Of a stretch of DNA of 20,766 nt, positions 1 to 9,058 are shown piece after piece. The notes beneath the pieces were generated by a model, which saw nothing but the letters and a program-made list of their open reading frames with translations, did no database searches and was not told the origin of the DNA. The DNA is from a virus. The stretch is taken from IMG/VR virus record IMGVR_UViG_3300044997_001207, positions 1 through 20,766 of that record. One strand, 5' to 3'. Within the stretch, counting starts at the first letter, position 1. Every line of letters starts with the position of its first letter. The position numbers were made by a program, and so were the translations under genes.

Positions 1-2178
1 CAATCTGGCTTATTTGAAATAGACAACATACTATTTAAAAATCAAAAACAAAAAAAAATAGCAGAAGCGAAAAGAAATAGCATAATTTCTCAATCTACGA
101 TAAATCTACAGACGTACGTAGACTCCGGAGTAGCCAGTCTTTTAAAAAGTGGTAAAGAACCTGCCGATATAGAGGCGCTATATTCTTATAAAGATACGTT
201 AGAATTATTTAAAGACGATTATTACTTCGACGATTCTTCTGGCCTCGAACAAAACGATATAAAAAACTATAATTTTGAATTAATATCGGCTGGTATACAT
301 CCTGCTTCTATAGTTTCTAAATTTGAAAATTATTTTTTTGACGATAAAATTATTTCATTAAGAAATTACTATTTAAACGATTCTTTGAAATCCTTAGATC
401 GAGAATCTTCTTATTATGTCGCGACCAAACAAAAAAAATTAAACAACAAAATATCGATCAGGACTTTACTAGAAATACCTAAAAATTTAGTACAAAATTC
501 CGTAGATATACATTTCGAAGTTTCAAAATTAGAAAAAAGAAAAAATTGCAGTTTATTTACATCAGATTCGCCAGTTGAAAGAATTGTTAAGTCACTAGAC
601 TTATTAAAACATTATAAATTTTTTAAGTTACAAAATAATCCGCCGACGATTAGCGTTAAAGGCGATGAGATAGTAACAAAACAAATCGACAAAAATGCTG
701 ACACTATAAAGATAGAGAAAAAAGAAATAAGCAATTCAGGAGAGTGTACAAAATATTCTTTAGTTGATCAAGAATTTGTTGCACCTAATCATGCGATAAG
801 CGTAAAAGAACCGCAGCCTGATAATAAATTTTGTCTTTTTAGGTGTATCTCTAGTAATTCTTCTACAACTATAGTTAATTCTTTAATAAACTGTGCCGTA
901 ACTGGAAAAACTACTACTAAAATTAACACGTTGACGATGTCTATAAGCGATCGTCAAGGGTCTTTAAGCGGCGTAGAAATAAACGTCAAATATCCACCTA
1001 GGTTTATTTCGCAATTTCAAGTTAGTAAAAGACAATGGCTCGGCGCGGCTTTTGGTCCCAAAAAAGTAGTTTCTCAATACCAATATTTCGAAGGACAGTC
1101 TACTATAGTTTTAGATGAAGAAATAAAACATACAGAAATATGCGAATATGTCGTAGATTACAAAACAGAAACTGGAGAAATAAAAAACGATTATATTACT
1201 AGAATATATCAGTATTTTAAGGACATAAAAAATTCCGTAATCTCTGTTGAGATCCAAAATCCTTTATTATCTGTAGTAAACGGAAAGCCAGAATTTACCT
1301 TCACCGTAATTGCGACTACGCCAGCTAGTGATGCTGATAAAGCAGAGTCTCTTTCTGGTTTAGCTGGCGTTACATCTAATAACTCTAACGCAAAAAGACT
1401 TGACTCTATGTCTAGTTTAAGTGATTCATATCATCATGTAGTTAGTCGACTTAATTTAAAAACAGGTGAAAGAAGTTATTTTTTAGAAAATTACAGTAAA
1501 GATATTTTGTTCGGTGCTGATCCCAGAAATATTAGTCTAAGAGACACGTTTGAAAATAGAAAATACAATAACACTGCGCCTTTGGATTTAACGGCAGATT
1601 ATCTTTACGAAGTAAGATCTTATAGAAAAAATACTTTAGCGACGATGAAAGACTATATCGATATGGTGGCTTTACCTCCTTCGTCTAATCGAGCTTCTCC
1701 TCGCGTATATTACTATCGCCCATTTAAGTGGAGACAAAATTATACCACGGAGACAGGTACACTCCCTGCTTTAGATGAAAAAAATAACTTATTGACTAAA
1801 ACTTTTATGGAAGACGGAGAGATAGGGGTAACAGCTACCTATTTATTAACCAATTTGAATAAAATTCTAGCAGTAAATTCTGTAATCGCCGAAAGAATAG
1901 ACGCTAACAAAGTTAGGCTATCTTGGAAATTACTAGGATCTATAGAAGAATTTGACCACTTCATAATAGTGAAAGAAGTTAATAAAATAAGGAAATTTAT
2001 AGGCGCAACGTTTAATCAAGAAATGTTCGATGTATTAGAGAACGATGACTTAGGTACGATAATTTATTACGTTACGCCTATTTCCTTTGATTTTTCTGTA
2101 GGCGTCTCTCGTCGATCTAATTCTATGTTGGTAGATCCCGAAGAGTTAGATTTTAAACAACAAATTTCGGAGACTTGA
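1..2178 (+). CDS. Phage virion protein with C-terminal FnIII-like domain, 5'-partial
   Basis: Frame 1 is open from base 1 to a TGA at 2176-2178, so the gene begins upstream of the window and at least 725 codons are visible. The first usable start-like codon, a TTG at 385, has clear protein-like sequence before it and should not be taken as the start. The visible protein is beta-rich and aromatic. At about residues 620-715 it has a fibronectin-III-like pattern (KVRLSWKL, a FDHFIIV strand, then IIYYVTPIS). An earlier beta-rich section starts near residue 330 (PPRFISQFQV). FnIII-like modules are common in phage tail and baseplate proteins, and the next two genes follow directly, so a tail or baseplate component is the best inference. 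I do not recognise a specific T4 homologue. The next gene starts four bases after the stop. Confidence 0.75.
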   Translation, partial: QSGLFEIDNILFKNQKQKKIAEAKRNSIISQSTINLQTYVDSGVASLLKSGKEPADIEALYSYKDTLELFKDDYYFDDSSGLEQNDIKNYNFELISAGIHPASIVSKFENYFFDDKIISLRNYYLNDSLKSLDRESSYYVATKQKKLNNKISIRTLLEIPKNLVQNSVDIHFEVSKLEKRKNCSLFTSDSPVERIVKSLDLLKHYKFFKLQNNPPTISVKGDEIVTKQIDKNADTIKIEKKEISNSGECTKYSLVDQEFVAPNHAISVKEPQPDNKFCLFRCISSNSSTTIVNSLINCAVTGKTTTKINTLTMSISDRQGSLSGVEINVKYPPRFISQFQVSKRQWLGAAFGPKKVVSQYQYFEGQSTIVLDEEIKHTEICEYVVDYKTETGEIKNDYITRIYQYFKDIKNSVISVEIQNPLLSVVNGKPEFTFTVIATTPASDADKAESLSGLAGVTSNNSNAKRLDSMSSLSDSYHHVVSRLNLKTGERSYFLENYSKDILFGADPRNISLRDTFENRKYNNTAPLDLTADYLYEVRSYRKNTLATMKDYIDMVALPPSSNRASPRVYYYRPFKWRQNYTTETGTLPALDEKNNLLTKTFMEDGEIGVTATYLLTNLNKILAVNSVIAERIDANKVRLSWKLLGSIEEFDHFIIVKEVNKIRKFIGATFNQEMFDVLENDDLGTIIYYVTPISFDFSVGVSRRSNSMLVDPEELDFKQQISET

Positions 2179-2182
2179 ATAG

Positions 2183-5100
2183 ATGCTATCAAAATCTAAA
2201 AAATTTAAACATGGTAAAGTATCTGCACAATCTGTCGGTAGTCAAGCTCATAATGTAGCATCAAAAACCTTAAAAAAACCATCGATCGTGTCTTATAAGG
2301 GATCGGATATTGTTCTAGATGAAACGATACCTCTTTCTAGAATTAATCTTCAAAAGAGCGTAGAAATTTTAGATAAAATTACGGGAATTAATAGCGATAG
2401 TCCTGAGATAATAGCATTATCTAACTTTATTCCAGCTTATGACAAGAATGGAAATCTAAATGAGTTTGGAGATTTTTTAAGAAAAAAACAAGATGCTCTA
2501 TTGATTCGTGCAGCGTCTAACATCTCTAACATACTATCAAGCCCAGAAGTTTCTTTGGACAACTTGGTTTCTAACACGGATGCTAACTCCCAATCTATAG
2601 TTGGTTTTTGCGAAAATAGCGCTCGTGGAATTGAAGATTTATTAACTCATTTTTCTAAAATAAAAAGAAAAATGGATTTTAGATCCCCTCTTGATAAAGA
2701 AACTTTAAGACTTATCGGATCATTACCGCCAGATATCATTTTAAATGACGATAATTCTCCCAATCTTTTTCCTGATACATCGATATTGCCCATTGAGGAA
2801 GTTTTATTTGAAAATAGTGATACAATAAAGCACTGGACGCCCACTAAAGTATGGATACAATCGTGTCTTGAATTAAAAGAGTTATTGTCTAATGGAATGG
2901 TAAGTTCTTTTTTATCAGATGGAGGCTTACTGGGCGTAGATCCTACCAACTATTCTTATTATGACCCTTATACTTTGACTCCGTCTCGTAATTCTTTAGT
3001 AAAAAAATTTGGATTTAACGAAACACAAAATCCTACTCATCCGTTACAGGGTCTTGTCACAGGCGACCCTACTGAATTTAAAAAAATAGTGCAAGTAGTG
3101 TCTGCTCTATTTGTCACGGGCGATTCTTCTATTTTTAATGAAAAAATATTTACAGATATATCTAGCCTAGACGAATCAATAGCTAAATTGAGCTACGTTT
3201 TATGTAAAGAATATGTTTATTCAACGCAAATGAGAAGCGATGTTTTGTCAGATTATGGTTATCCCTTTGCTTTAGGAGGCAAAAATGTTAATGTTTGGAA
3301 TCATTTAATAGGCCAGGCTGGCTCCGACATAACAGATATCCCTGCTGCGCCTTTGGGGGGTGGTAAATCTTTAATTAGTCTAGCTTCCAGTCGAGAACCT
3401 GATGGCGCCGAGGTATTATCATTCGAAGACAGATACATTAACGACAACATAGGGACAGTACGTCCCGACGCGATAATAGTTCCTGGTACGCTGTATTACA
3501 TTGAAAATTCTATTAATATTACTAACGGTGGATTCAATCTAACAAGTTTGAACAGATACGTAACTAAATTAAGCTCAGCTACCAACATGCTGAAGATGGT
3601 AAAGGAAGATTTGGGATTTTTGCCCGTCGAGCCTTACTCTAGCGTAAATAATAAGGTTTTAAATAAGTCGGAAGCCGGTGCTACGGCTTCCGGTTTTTAC
3701 TCCAAGATTGCTTCGACTATCGTTAATAAAAATAGAGATCCTAAAAAAGAGGAAATTAAAAACGCTTTATCGAATCCAATAAGTTTAATTCGTCACATAG
3801 AACAAAACGTTTTAAATGGTTCTGGTTTATTGAGAAGATCGAATGGTCCAAAACTTTGGACCAATAGGTCATTTTTTGATGTGGAGTTAGATGTAAGCGC
3901 GTTGCTAATTTCTTTAGCAATAGACAAAGATGATCCCGAGTTACAGGCACTTTTATTTTTACACCAGCTATATTCCCACAGTTATTCTAGACCCTTAATG
4001 GGAGACTTTAATAGGTCTAGTTCTACCAACGCTAGCGATGCAGTCGTAAAAACTCAAATTGTAGATAGAATTTTAGATACGATAAAAAATCTATTAGAAA
4101 CAGACACTATAAGTGTTGGATTTAGGTCCAACGAACAGATTTCAATATCGCTATCTGCCGTAAAAGAAGCATTATTGTCTCCTAAAAATTCTTCTAGTTT
4201 AAGGATTTTAAATAGGATAGGCGAACTATTTTTTGAATTCGATGAAAATTTTGATTTTAATAATACGCAATCTAGAACCAATGGAAGGTTCTTTCTAGAA
4301 AGAACAACAAGACTTACCAATACGCTTCAAAGACTTACGAATAGAAACGATTTAGATCCTGCTGATAAAATATCTGCTTACTCTGGTGTTCAAAAAACGT
4401 CATACGTAGTTTCATTATTTAAGCTTTGTTGTTTGTTAGTCCACGCTGCTAATCCCGAAAGATTTATTACTGTTAGTAAACCCTCTAGAAAGTTTCAATC
4501 AGTCGAAAAAATAACTATAAAAAGAGTAAGAAATGCTATTGTTGGTACTTTTTTAAGTCTTGAAGAAATAAATCAAGGCGTTACTAAGTTTAATTTTGAT
4601 CAATTTACCAATTCGGGATTTTTCCCTGCAGCTAAAGATTCGACGAATACAAAAAAACTAAAAATATTTGAACTACCTAATTCTTCAAAAAAAGGAATCA
4701 AGGTTTTCGATATAAAAAATACTAGTAAAAAAACTATATCTAACAACAAAAATGCTTCCCTAACTGTTCTTTATTATGACGACGTTATTGTAAAAACCGA
4801 AAATATGCTTGCTGACTATATCGTTAAATTCGATAAGTACATCGACAGATTTTATGGCTTTGTTTATTCTTTAAAAGATGAATTTTTAAAGTTAAAAAAT
4901 AATTTACAGTCTAACGGTTTTCAAACCTATAGTAGAAGTTTATTAGAATTTTCTAGATTGATAGCAGACCCGAATATTTCTAGAACTTTAATGAATGAAC
5001 AACAGCTGATGTTAATGAAAAGTAGAATGGTGGATTATGTCGAAAGATTAAACAAAAACTCTTATATTTCTCCTCTTAGAGAATCAATTCCACACTTTAT

Positions 5101-6154
5101 TAACATCAGCGATAAAAATAATATTGAGAATTTTTTACCTATCGAAGATGTACACCTAGTATCCTGGAATTTATTTCTTAAAGACTTTTTAAAAAGTGGT
5201 CCTTTCTATACGGGAGACGGATCTAATAAAAAAATAATCTCAGTCGGAATTCCACAAAAATTACATAGAAAAATGAGGGTGAATGCGTCTAGATTGAGCG
5301 GTCTAGTCGATAGAAATAACTTAATACAATTGTGTATTTTTAGAGTTAATTCGTTTTTACCAGATGTCATCTACAAGCCATTAGTTTATAATTTTGACTT
5401 GAGTTTATTTCCTACTAAAATTTTGTCGAACTATAAAAAATGTGGATTTTCTATTTCAGAAAATACTGGATTAAAAATTCATAAAAATTTAGTTAATTTT
5501 GAAAGAATATGTTTAAGCAATAACAATATAGAATCTTCCACGAATCCTGATAAACTTTTTACGCTAACATCCGACTTTATAGTAGACTTTATACCACACT
5601 TAAAAAGCAATTCGAATTATAAATTTACGCTAACAGATCCGGCTAATAAATCGACTATAAAAGAAAACAGTTATTCTTTTTTAAGTGATCAACAATTTAG
5701 TGAGTTGTATAGAAATCATTCAATTAGTTTTTTGTTGGAAGAATATCTTAGATTCGTTACAGACGTGCCGTTAGATGAGAACAAATATACTAATTACGAT
5801 GTCATAAATACAAAACGCTCTTCTAAATTTACAAAATTTACTAGTGAATTTATGGATCCCAATAGGGCTATGAATCCGACTTTTGAGAATTTTTTTAATG
5901 ATGAAAATTTGCTAAGTGGAATAATACCGACTATAAGAACCTTGGTTATGCCTAAAAAATTCGACAGAGTTTTTCACTTAATTTTTGATCCCGATGATTT
6001 CCAGTTAGATCCTCGAACCCCTCAGGAAGTAATTCAAAAATACGTTGGTAAAAATGGAAAGATCGAAGATTTAACTAAAAACGAAAATGACGAACCTACG
6101 TTCGACAAATATTATGTAGTAATAAAAAGTAACGAAGGAAGTGATGCTTCATGA
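2183..6154 (+). CDS. Very large phage structural protein of unknown function (1323 aa)
   Basis: Starts at ATG 2183, with a GGAG at 2169-2172 about ten bases upstream inside the end of the previous gene. It ends at TGA 6152-6154, overlapping the next start as ATGA. The N-terminus is basic and lysine-rich for about 35 residues; the rest alternates helical and asparagine/serine-rich stretches. I see no signal peptide, transmembrane segment or enzymatic motif that I trust. A match to the Walker A pattern near residues 389-396 has no Walker B partner and is probably chance. Its size, its position between two FnIII-containing proteins and its tight translational coupling suggest a virion component, probably of tail or baseplate; that is inferred from context only. 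The DNA contains an internal terminator-like hairpin at 3669-3698 and two long perfect palindromes (3844-3863, 4288-4305). Confidence 0.7.
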   Translation: MLSKSKKFKHGKVSAQSVGSQAHNVASKTLKKPSIVSYKGSDIVLDETIPLSRINLQKSVEILDKITGINSDSPEIIALSNFIPAYDKNGNLNEFGDFLRKKQDALLIRAASNISNILSSPEVSLDNLVSNTDANSQSIVGFCENSARGIEDLLTHFSKIKRKMDFRSPLDKETLRLIGSLPPDIILNDDNSPNLFPDTSILPIEEVLFENSDTIKHWTPTKVWIQSCLELKELLSNGMVSSFLSDGGLLGVDPTNYSYYDPYTLTPSRNSLVKKFGFNETQNPTHPLQGLVTGDPTEFKKIVQVVSALFVTGDSSIFNEKIFTDISSLDESIAKLSYVLCKEYVYSTQMRSDVLSDYGYPFALGGKNVNVWNHLIGQAGSDITDIPAAPLGGGKSLISLASSREPDGAEVLSFEDRYINDNIGTVRPDAIIVPGTLYYIENSINITNGGFNLTSLNRYVTKLSSATNMLKMVKEDLGFLPVEPYSSVNNKVLNKSEAGATASGFYSKIASTIVNKNRDPKKEEIKNALSNPISLIRHIEQNVLNGSGLLRRSNGPKLWTNRSFFDVELDVSALLISLAIDKDDPELQALLFLHQLYSHSYSRPLMGDFNRSSSTNASDAVVKTQIVDRILDTIKNLLETDTISVGFRSNEQISISLSAVKEALLSPKNSSSLRILNRIGELFFEFDENFDFNNTQSRTNGRFFLERTTRLTNTLQRLTNRNDLDPADKISAYSGVQKTSYVVSLFKLCCLLVHAANPERFITVSKPSRKFQSVEKITIKRVRNAIVGTFLSLEEINQGVTKFNFDQFTNSGFFPAAKDSTNTKKLKIFELPNSSKKGIKVFDIKNTSKKTISNNKNASLTVLYYDDVIVKTENMLADYIVKFDKYIDRFYGFVYSLKDEFLKLKNNLQSNGFQTYSRSLLEFSRLIADPNISRTLMNEQQLMLMKSRMVDYVERLNKNSYISPLRESIPHFINISDKNNIENFLPIEDVHLVSWNLFLKDFLKSGPFYTGDGSNKKIISVGIPQKLHRKMRVNASRLSGLVDRNNLIQLCIFRVNSFLPDVIYKPLVYNFDLSLFPTKILSNYKKCGFSISENTGLKIHKNLVNFERICLSNNNIESSTNPDKLFTLTSDFIVDFIPHLKSNSNYKFTLTDPANKSTIKENSYSFLSDQQFSELYRNHSISFLLEEYLRFVTDVPLDENKYTNYDVINTKRSSKFTKFTSEFMDPNRAMNPTFENFFNDENLLSGIIPTIRTLVMPKKFDRVFHLIFDPDDFQLDPRTPQEVIQKYVGKNGKIEDLTKNENDEPTFDKYYVVIKSNEGSDAS
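3669..3698 (+). terminator. Terminator-like hairpin inside a structural gene
   Basis: A perfect 9-bp inverted repeat, CGGAAGCCG (3669-3677) and CGGCTTCCG (3684-3692), has a six-base loop and is followed after one G by five T (3694-3698). A GC-rich stem plus a U-tract is the form of a Rho-independent terminator on the + strand. It lies wholly inside the 1323-codon gene, where full termination would block the downstream structural genes. It may therefore be an attenuator, an RNA-processing site or chance. The shape is visible; the function is unproven. Confidence 0.35.
3844..3863. repeat. 20-bp interrupted palindrome
   Basis: The arms TGGTCCAAA (3844-3852) and TTTGGACCA (3855-3863) are exact reverse complements around a two-base centre. 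It lies within the 1323-codon gene. The spacer is too short for an ordinary RNA loop without fraying, so a dimeric protein-binding site or chance are the alternatives. Confidence 0.4.
4288..4305. repeat. 18-bp perfect palindrome
   Basis: GTTCTTTCT (4288-4296) is followed directly by its exact reverse complement AGAAAGAAC (4297-4305). A second, overlapping pair sits just before it: AGAACC at 4274-4279 and GGTTCT at 4287-4292. Both are in the coding region of the 1323-codon gene. The function is unknown. Confidence 0.4.
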
Positions 6155-8250
6155 CTACTTTCTTTAGACCGAAAAACGAGCAACAGAGTTATTCCAAGCC
6201 TTCGGCGCCTGTCGTGTCGATGAATCTACCTCCGATAGCAAATTTTAATTCTGAATTTATTTACAATTATCACGTAAACGACGAAAGAACTAACGAATCT
6301 CCATCGATACCTGAGTATTTTAAAAAGAAATCTATGGAACAAACTAGTTCCGAGGTTCTTGATTATGCATTAAGAGTACCAAGATATGTTAAATTAACAT
6401 GGGATTTACCAAAGACGCCAATTGCACAGCCCGGCTCGTTATTAGAGAATAATTCTCAAAACTCCATTCAGTCAAACTTACAAAAAATTCACACCGAAGA
6501 ATCATTTTTAAAATCCAGATATTCTTCTTTTTCTCTATCAAATCAAGATGCAATTACTGATGCCGGTATCGAGATAAATAGCTTAGGTGGTAATAATATT
6601 TCTGCTTTAGCTGGTTCTAACGATAACTCTAAAGATGGTTTCGGTTCGTTTTTTGATGCCAAAGGAGTAGTAGCCAACAGCGGAAATCAAGCGTCGTTTT
6701 TGAATAATTCGACCAATGGAAAACCCAAATTAGTTAGATTGTCTAAAGATAGTAAAAAACTAAGAAACGACTTTCCGAATTCTATTGCAGAAATATCTAA
6801 ACGATCCAAAAATCAATTGGTCGGTTCAAAAAAAACAGGATTTAGTCCTTTCGCTGTTGCTGATACTTTTAATACCAATAGCTTAAAAAAAATTGGTGAT
6901 AACGCAAAAAATCCTTCTATCAAACAAGATATTCAATCTTCTACAAAAAACGTAGAAGACATGGCGATAGACCATCTAGCAAATGGCGTCATGTTTTTTG
7001 ATAAAAACGATAAGTTAAAAATTAGTTCTTCTGGATTTAGAAAAACTATAGAAGTTATTCAAAAAACTCCTTTATCTTTACAAATTAATAAACTAGTAGC
7101 TGTCGACGCCTTCGCCTCTTCGTCGATTCTTCCATTCGACTTAAGAAAAATTAACGACGAATTTCAAAAAGCTAGAAGTCAATTTAGCGAATTAGATGAT
7201 TCTTTTGGTCAACCGTTCTATATAGGACCGCAAATATTAAATCCCGACTGGTTTCAAACGACAGTTGGTGTAGCAGGTTATTTAATAGAGAGATCGATTA
7301 TGGGAGAAAGAGGTTTCGAAAAAGACAAAACCTACACTGTTGAAAATCCTCTTATAAATAATTTCGTTGATACCGCAGTCCTCTTCGGAAGAGCCTATCA
7401 TTATAGTATTAGAACTATTTTTAAGGTTATTACGACCGGTTACGATGATGATGCAGATGAGATTAGAGAAGTTGGTTATTTGATAGGCTCTAAGCCAGTG
7501 GAGACGATGATAAAAACTTTTGAATTCGTCCCACCACCTCCGCCAATAGACTTAAACTTTATCTGGGATTATAAAGATAAAAAATTGCAGATAACTTGGA
7601 ATATGCCTGTAAACTCGCAAAGAGACATCAAACAATTTCAAGTTTTTAGAAGAGAAAATATCGAAGAGCCCTTCGAGTTGATTAGTCAAAAATGTTTTGA
7701 TTTTTCTACTTTAAAATATACAACAGGAGAATCGATAGACGGTAATCTAAAAAACGAATATTCTCCCGAGTTTCAACAACTAATACAATATCACGAAGAA
7801 CCTGTAACTTTTCACATAGACGATGATTTTAAAATTAATCCTCGCGCGTTGAAAGCTTCAAAATATATTTATTCTATTGTTTCGATCGACGCTCATGGTA
7901 TGAGTTCTAACTACAGTTCTCAATTCGAGGTTTCGTTCGATTTTTTCAAAAATGTTTTAACTAAAAAACTAATAAGTTCTGCTGGTGGGCCTAAGCCATA
8001 CCCTAATTTATATTTGAATATAGACGCGTTCAAAGATGTCATAAAAACTTCTGGCATGTCGTCAACCAAGCTAAAAGTATATTTTATGCCAGAATACTTT
8101 AAAATCATGTATGGTGACTACAGGATTCAAAGAATGGTTTCGACCAAACAAGACAACGCTTATTATAAAATTCAGTTCATCAATCTTCAAAATCAAAAAA
8201 GTGATTCTTTAAAAATTACGATAGACGACCCGCACGAATTAACAAAATAA
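6151..8250 (+). CDS. Phage virion protein with polyproline hinge and FnIII-like domain
   Basis: 699 residues, starting at ATG 6151 in an ATGA overlap with the previous gene and ending at TAA 8248-8250. Residues 1-300 are polar, rich in Ser, Asn and Lys, and look loosely structured. Residues 300-455 look folded and beta-rich (for example AYHYSIRTIFKV near 415). A proline run, VPPPPPIDL at about 460-468, forms a hinge to a fibronectin-III-like domain at about 466-597, seen in LQITWNMP, IKQFQVFRR and the final strand YIYSIVSIDAHGMSSNYS. A further 100 residues follow. The domain type matches the C-terminus of the first gene in the window, so the two may be parts of the same tail or baseplate structure. 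The gene is coupled to the 1323-aa protein and was probably made from one late transcript. I cannot assign a specific role. Confidence 0.72.
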   Translation: MTTFFRPKNEQQSYSKPSAPVVSMNLPPIANFNSEFIYNYHVNDERTNESPSIPEYFKKKSMEQTSSEVLDYALRVPRYVKLTWDLPKTPIAQPGSLLENNSQNSIQSNLQKIHTEESFLKSRYSSFSLSNQDAITDAGIEINSLGGNNISALAGSNDNSKDGFGSFFDAKGVVANSGNQASFLNNSTNGKPKLVRLSKDSKKLRNDFPNSIAEISKRSKNQLVGSKKTGFSPFAVADTFNTNSLKKIGDNAKNPSIKQDIQSSTKNVEDMAIDHLANGVMFFDKNDKLKISSSGFRKTIEVIQKTPLSLQINKLVAVDAFASSSILPFDLRKINDEFQKARSQFSELDDSFGQPFYIGPQILNPDWFQTTVGVAGYLIERSIMGERGFEKDKTYTVENPLINNFVDTAVLFGRAYHYSIRTIFKVITTGYDDDADEIREVGYLIGSKPVETMIKTFEFVPPPPPIDLNFIWDYKDKKLQITWNMPVNSQRDIKQFQVFRRENIEEPFELISQKCFDFSTLKYTTGESIDGNLKNEYSPEFQQLIQYHEEPVTFHIDDDFKINPRALKASKYIYSIVSIDAHGMSSNYSSQFEVSFDFFKNVLTKKLISSAGGPKPYPNLYLNIDAFKDVIKTSGMSSTKLKVYFMPEYFKIMYGDYRIQRMVSTKQDNAYYKIQFINLQNQKSDSLKITIDDPHELTK

Positions 8251-8295
8251 GGTATCAATTTTAGGAATTCAATATCTATTGTAGATTATAGACTC

Positions 8296-8300
8296 GGAGG
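8296..8300 (+). promoter_or_regulatory. Strong ribosome binding site for the 235-aa virion protein
   Basis: GGAGG at 8296-8300 stands seven bases before ATG 8308. It is the best Shine-Dalgarno match in the structural block. It fixes the start and, since this is the first gene after a 57-base gap (8251-8307) rather than a coupled one, suggests independent and strong translation. Confidence 0.7.
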
Positions 8301-8307
8301 CTTCGAA

Positions 8308-9015
8308 ATGGGCTATCTAGATAATTCAACAAACAACATTATATTAGACGCAGTATTAACAGACTATGGTCGTCAAGCTTTAGCAAGAAACGACGGTTCT
8401 TTTAGATTAGCTAAATTTGCTCTTGGAGACGACGAGGTCAATTACGGTATCATTACGAAGTACGGTAGAACGGTCGGAAGAGAGAAAATAGAAAAAAACA
8501 CTCCTATTTTTGAAGCTTTTACTAATCAAAATTTAGGATTGAAATATCGCATGATAAGTGCGCCTAGACCGTTCACATATTTACCAAAACTTACTTTAGT
8601 ACCGACTACTCAAACTTCGGTGTCACTAGCTACGAGCGGAGACACTGTGGCATCTTTCATTAAATTGGAACAACAACCCAATGGCGGCGAGACAACCATA
8701 GACGCAGATATCGTCGAAACGAATTTTGATGTTTTTGTACCAGACCTATTCTTAATGATAGAAAATCAAGCCTCAGTAGGAACGCCAGATTCTAATAAAA
8801 TCGCCAAATATGTAATTCGAGTTTCGAATGGCGGGACAGTTCCTACTTTAGAGTTTAGGTTAAAAGTAAAACCGTTGACTTCTGCTATTTTTACCACTTA
8901 CGGTAGAGTTACTACTGGTCTGACTAGAGAGATAACTACTATAGTCAAGGTTGTTGGTCGAAATTCGGGAGCCGTAGTAGAAATACCAGTCACCATTACG
9001 TCGACTTTGAAATAA
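8308..9015 (+). CDS. Phage virion structural protein, conserved N-terminal module
   Basis: 235 residues from ATG 8308 (GGAGG seven bases upstream) to TAA 9013-9015. The N-terminus carries a pattern I associate from memory with structural proteins of large environmental phages: MGYLDN, then DAVLTDYGRQALAR and FALGDDEVNY (residues about 14-46), followed by KYGRTVGREKIEKNTP (about 51-66). The second half is beta-rich and ends in an Ig-like run of alternating hydrophobic residues (TTIVKVVGRNSGAVVEIPV, about 210-228). It lies between tail/baseplate-type proteins and two genes sharing a C-terminal module. No enzymatic motif is seen. Virion protein is fairly safe; the exact place in the particle is not known to me. 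Confidence 0.75.
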   Translation: MGYLDNSTNNIILDAVLTDYGRQALARNDGSFRLAKFALGDDEVNYGIITKYGRTVGREKIEKNTPIFEAFTNQNLGLKYRMISAPRPFTYLPKLTLVPTTQTSVSLATSGDTVASFIKLEQQPNGGETTIDADIVETNFDVFVPDLFLMIENQASVGTPDSNKIAKYVIRVSNGGTVPTLEFRLKVKPLTSAIFTTYGRVTTGLTREITTIVKVVGRNSGAVVEIPVTITSTLK

Positions 9016-9031
9016 ACCATATTAAATAAAT

Positions 9032-9052
9032 TGATATAATAGATAAAGAGGA
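9032..9052 (+). promoter_or_regulatory. Possible extended -10 promoter next to the RBS of the 421-aa gene
   Basis: The 43-base gap before ATG 9059 contains TGA followed by a perfect TATAAT (9032-9040), matching the extended -10 form TGnTATAAT of sigma70 promoters. No convincing -35 box is seen at 16-18 bases, but extended -10 promoters need it less. Transcription would begin near 9047, very close to the ribosome site AGAGGA (9047-9052), leaving a leader of only about a dozen bases. In an AT-rich gap this could be chance; the ribosome site is more certain than the promoter. Confidence 0.38.
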
Positions 9053-9058
9053 ATTAAG

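Noticed and set aside
385-387. TTG as the start of the first gene
   Set aside because: The same frame is open to base 1 with protein-like composition, and no ribosome site precedes the TTG, so the gene is 5'-truncated by the window.
3347-3370. Walker A-like APLGGGKS in the 1323-aa protein
   Set aside because: No Walker B or other ATPase motif follows, and a short pattern match in a protein this long is expected by chance.
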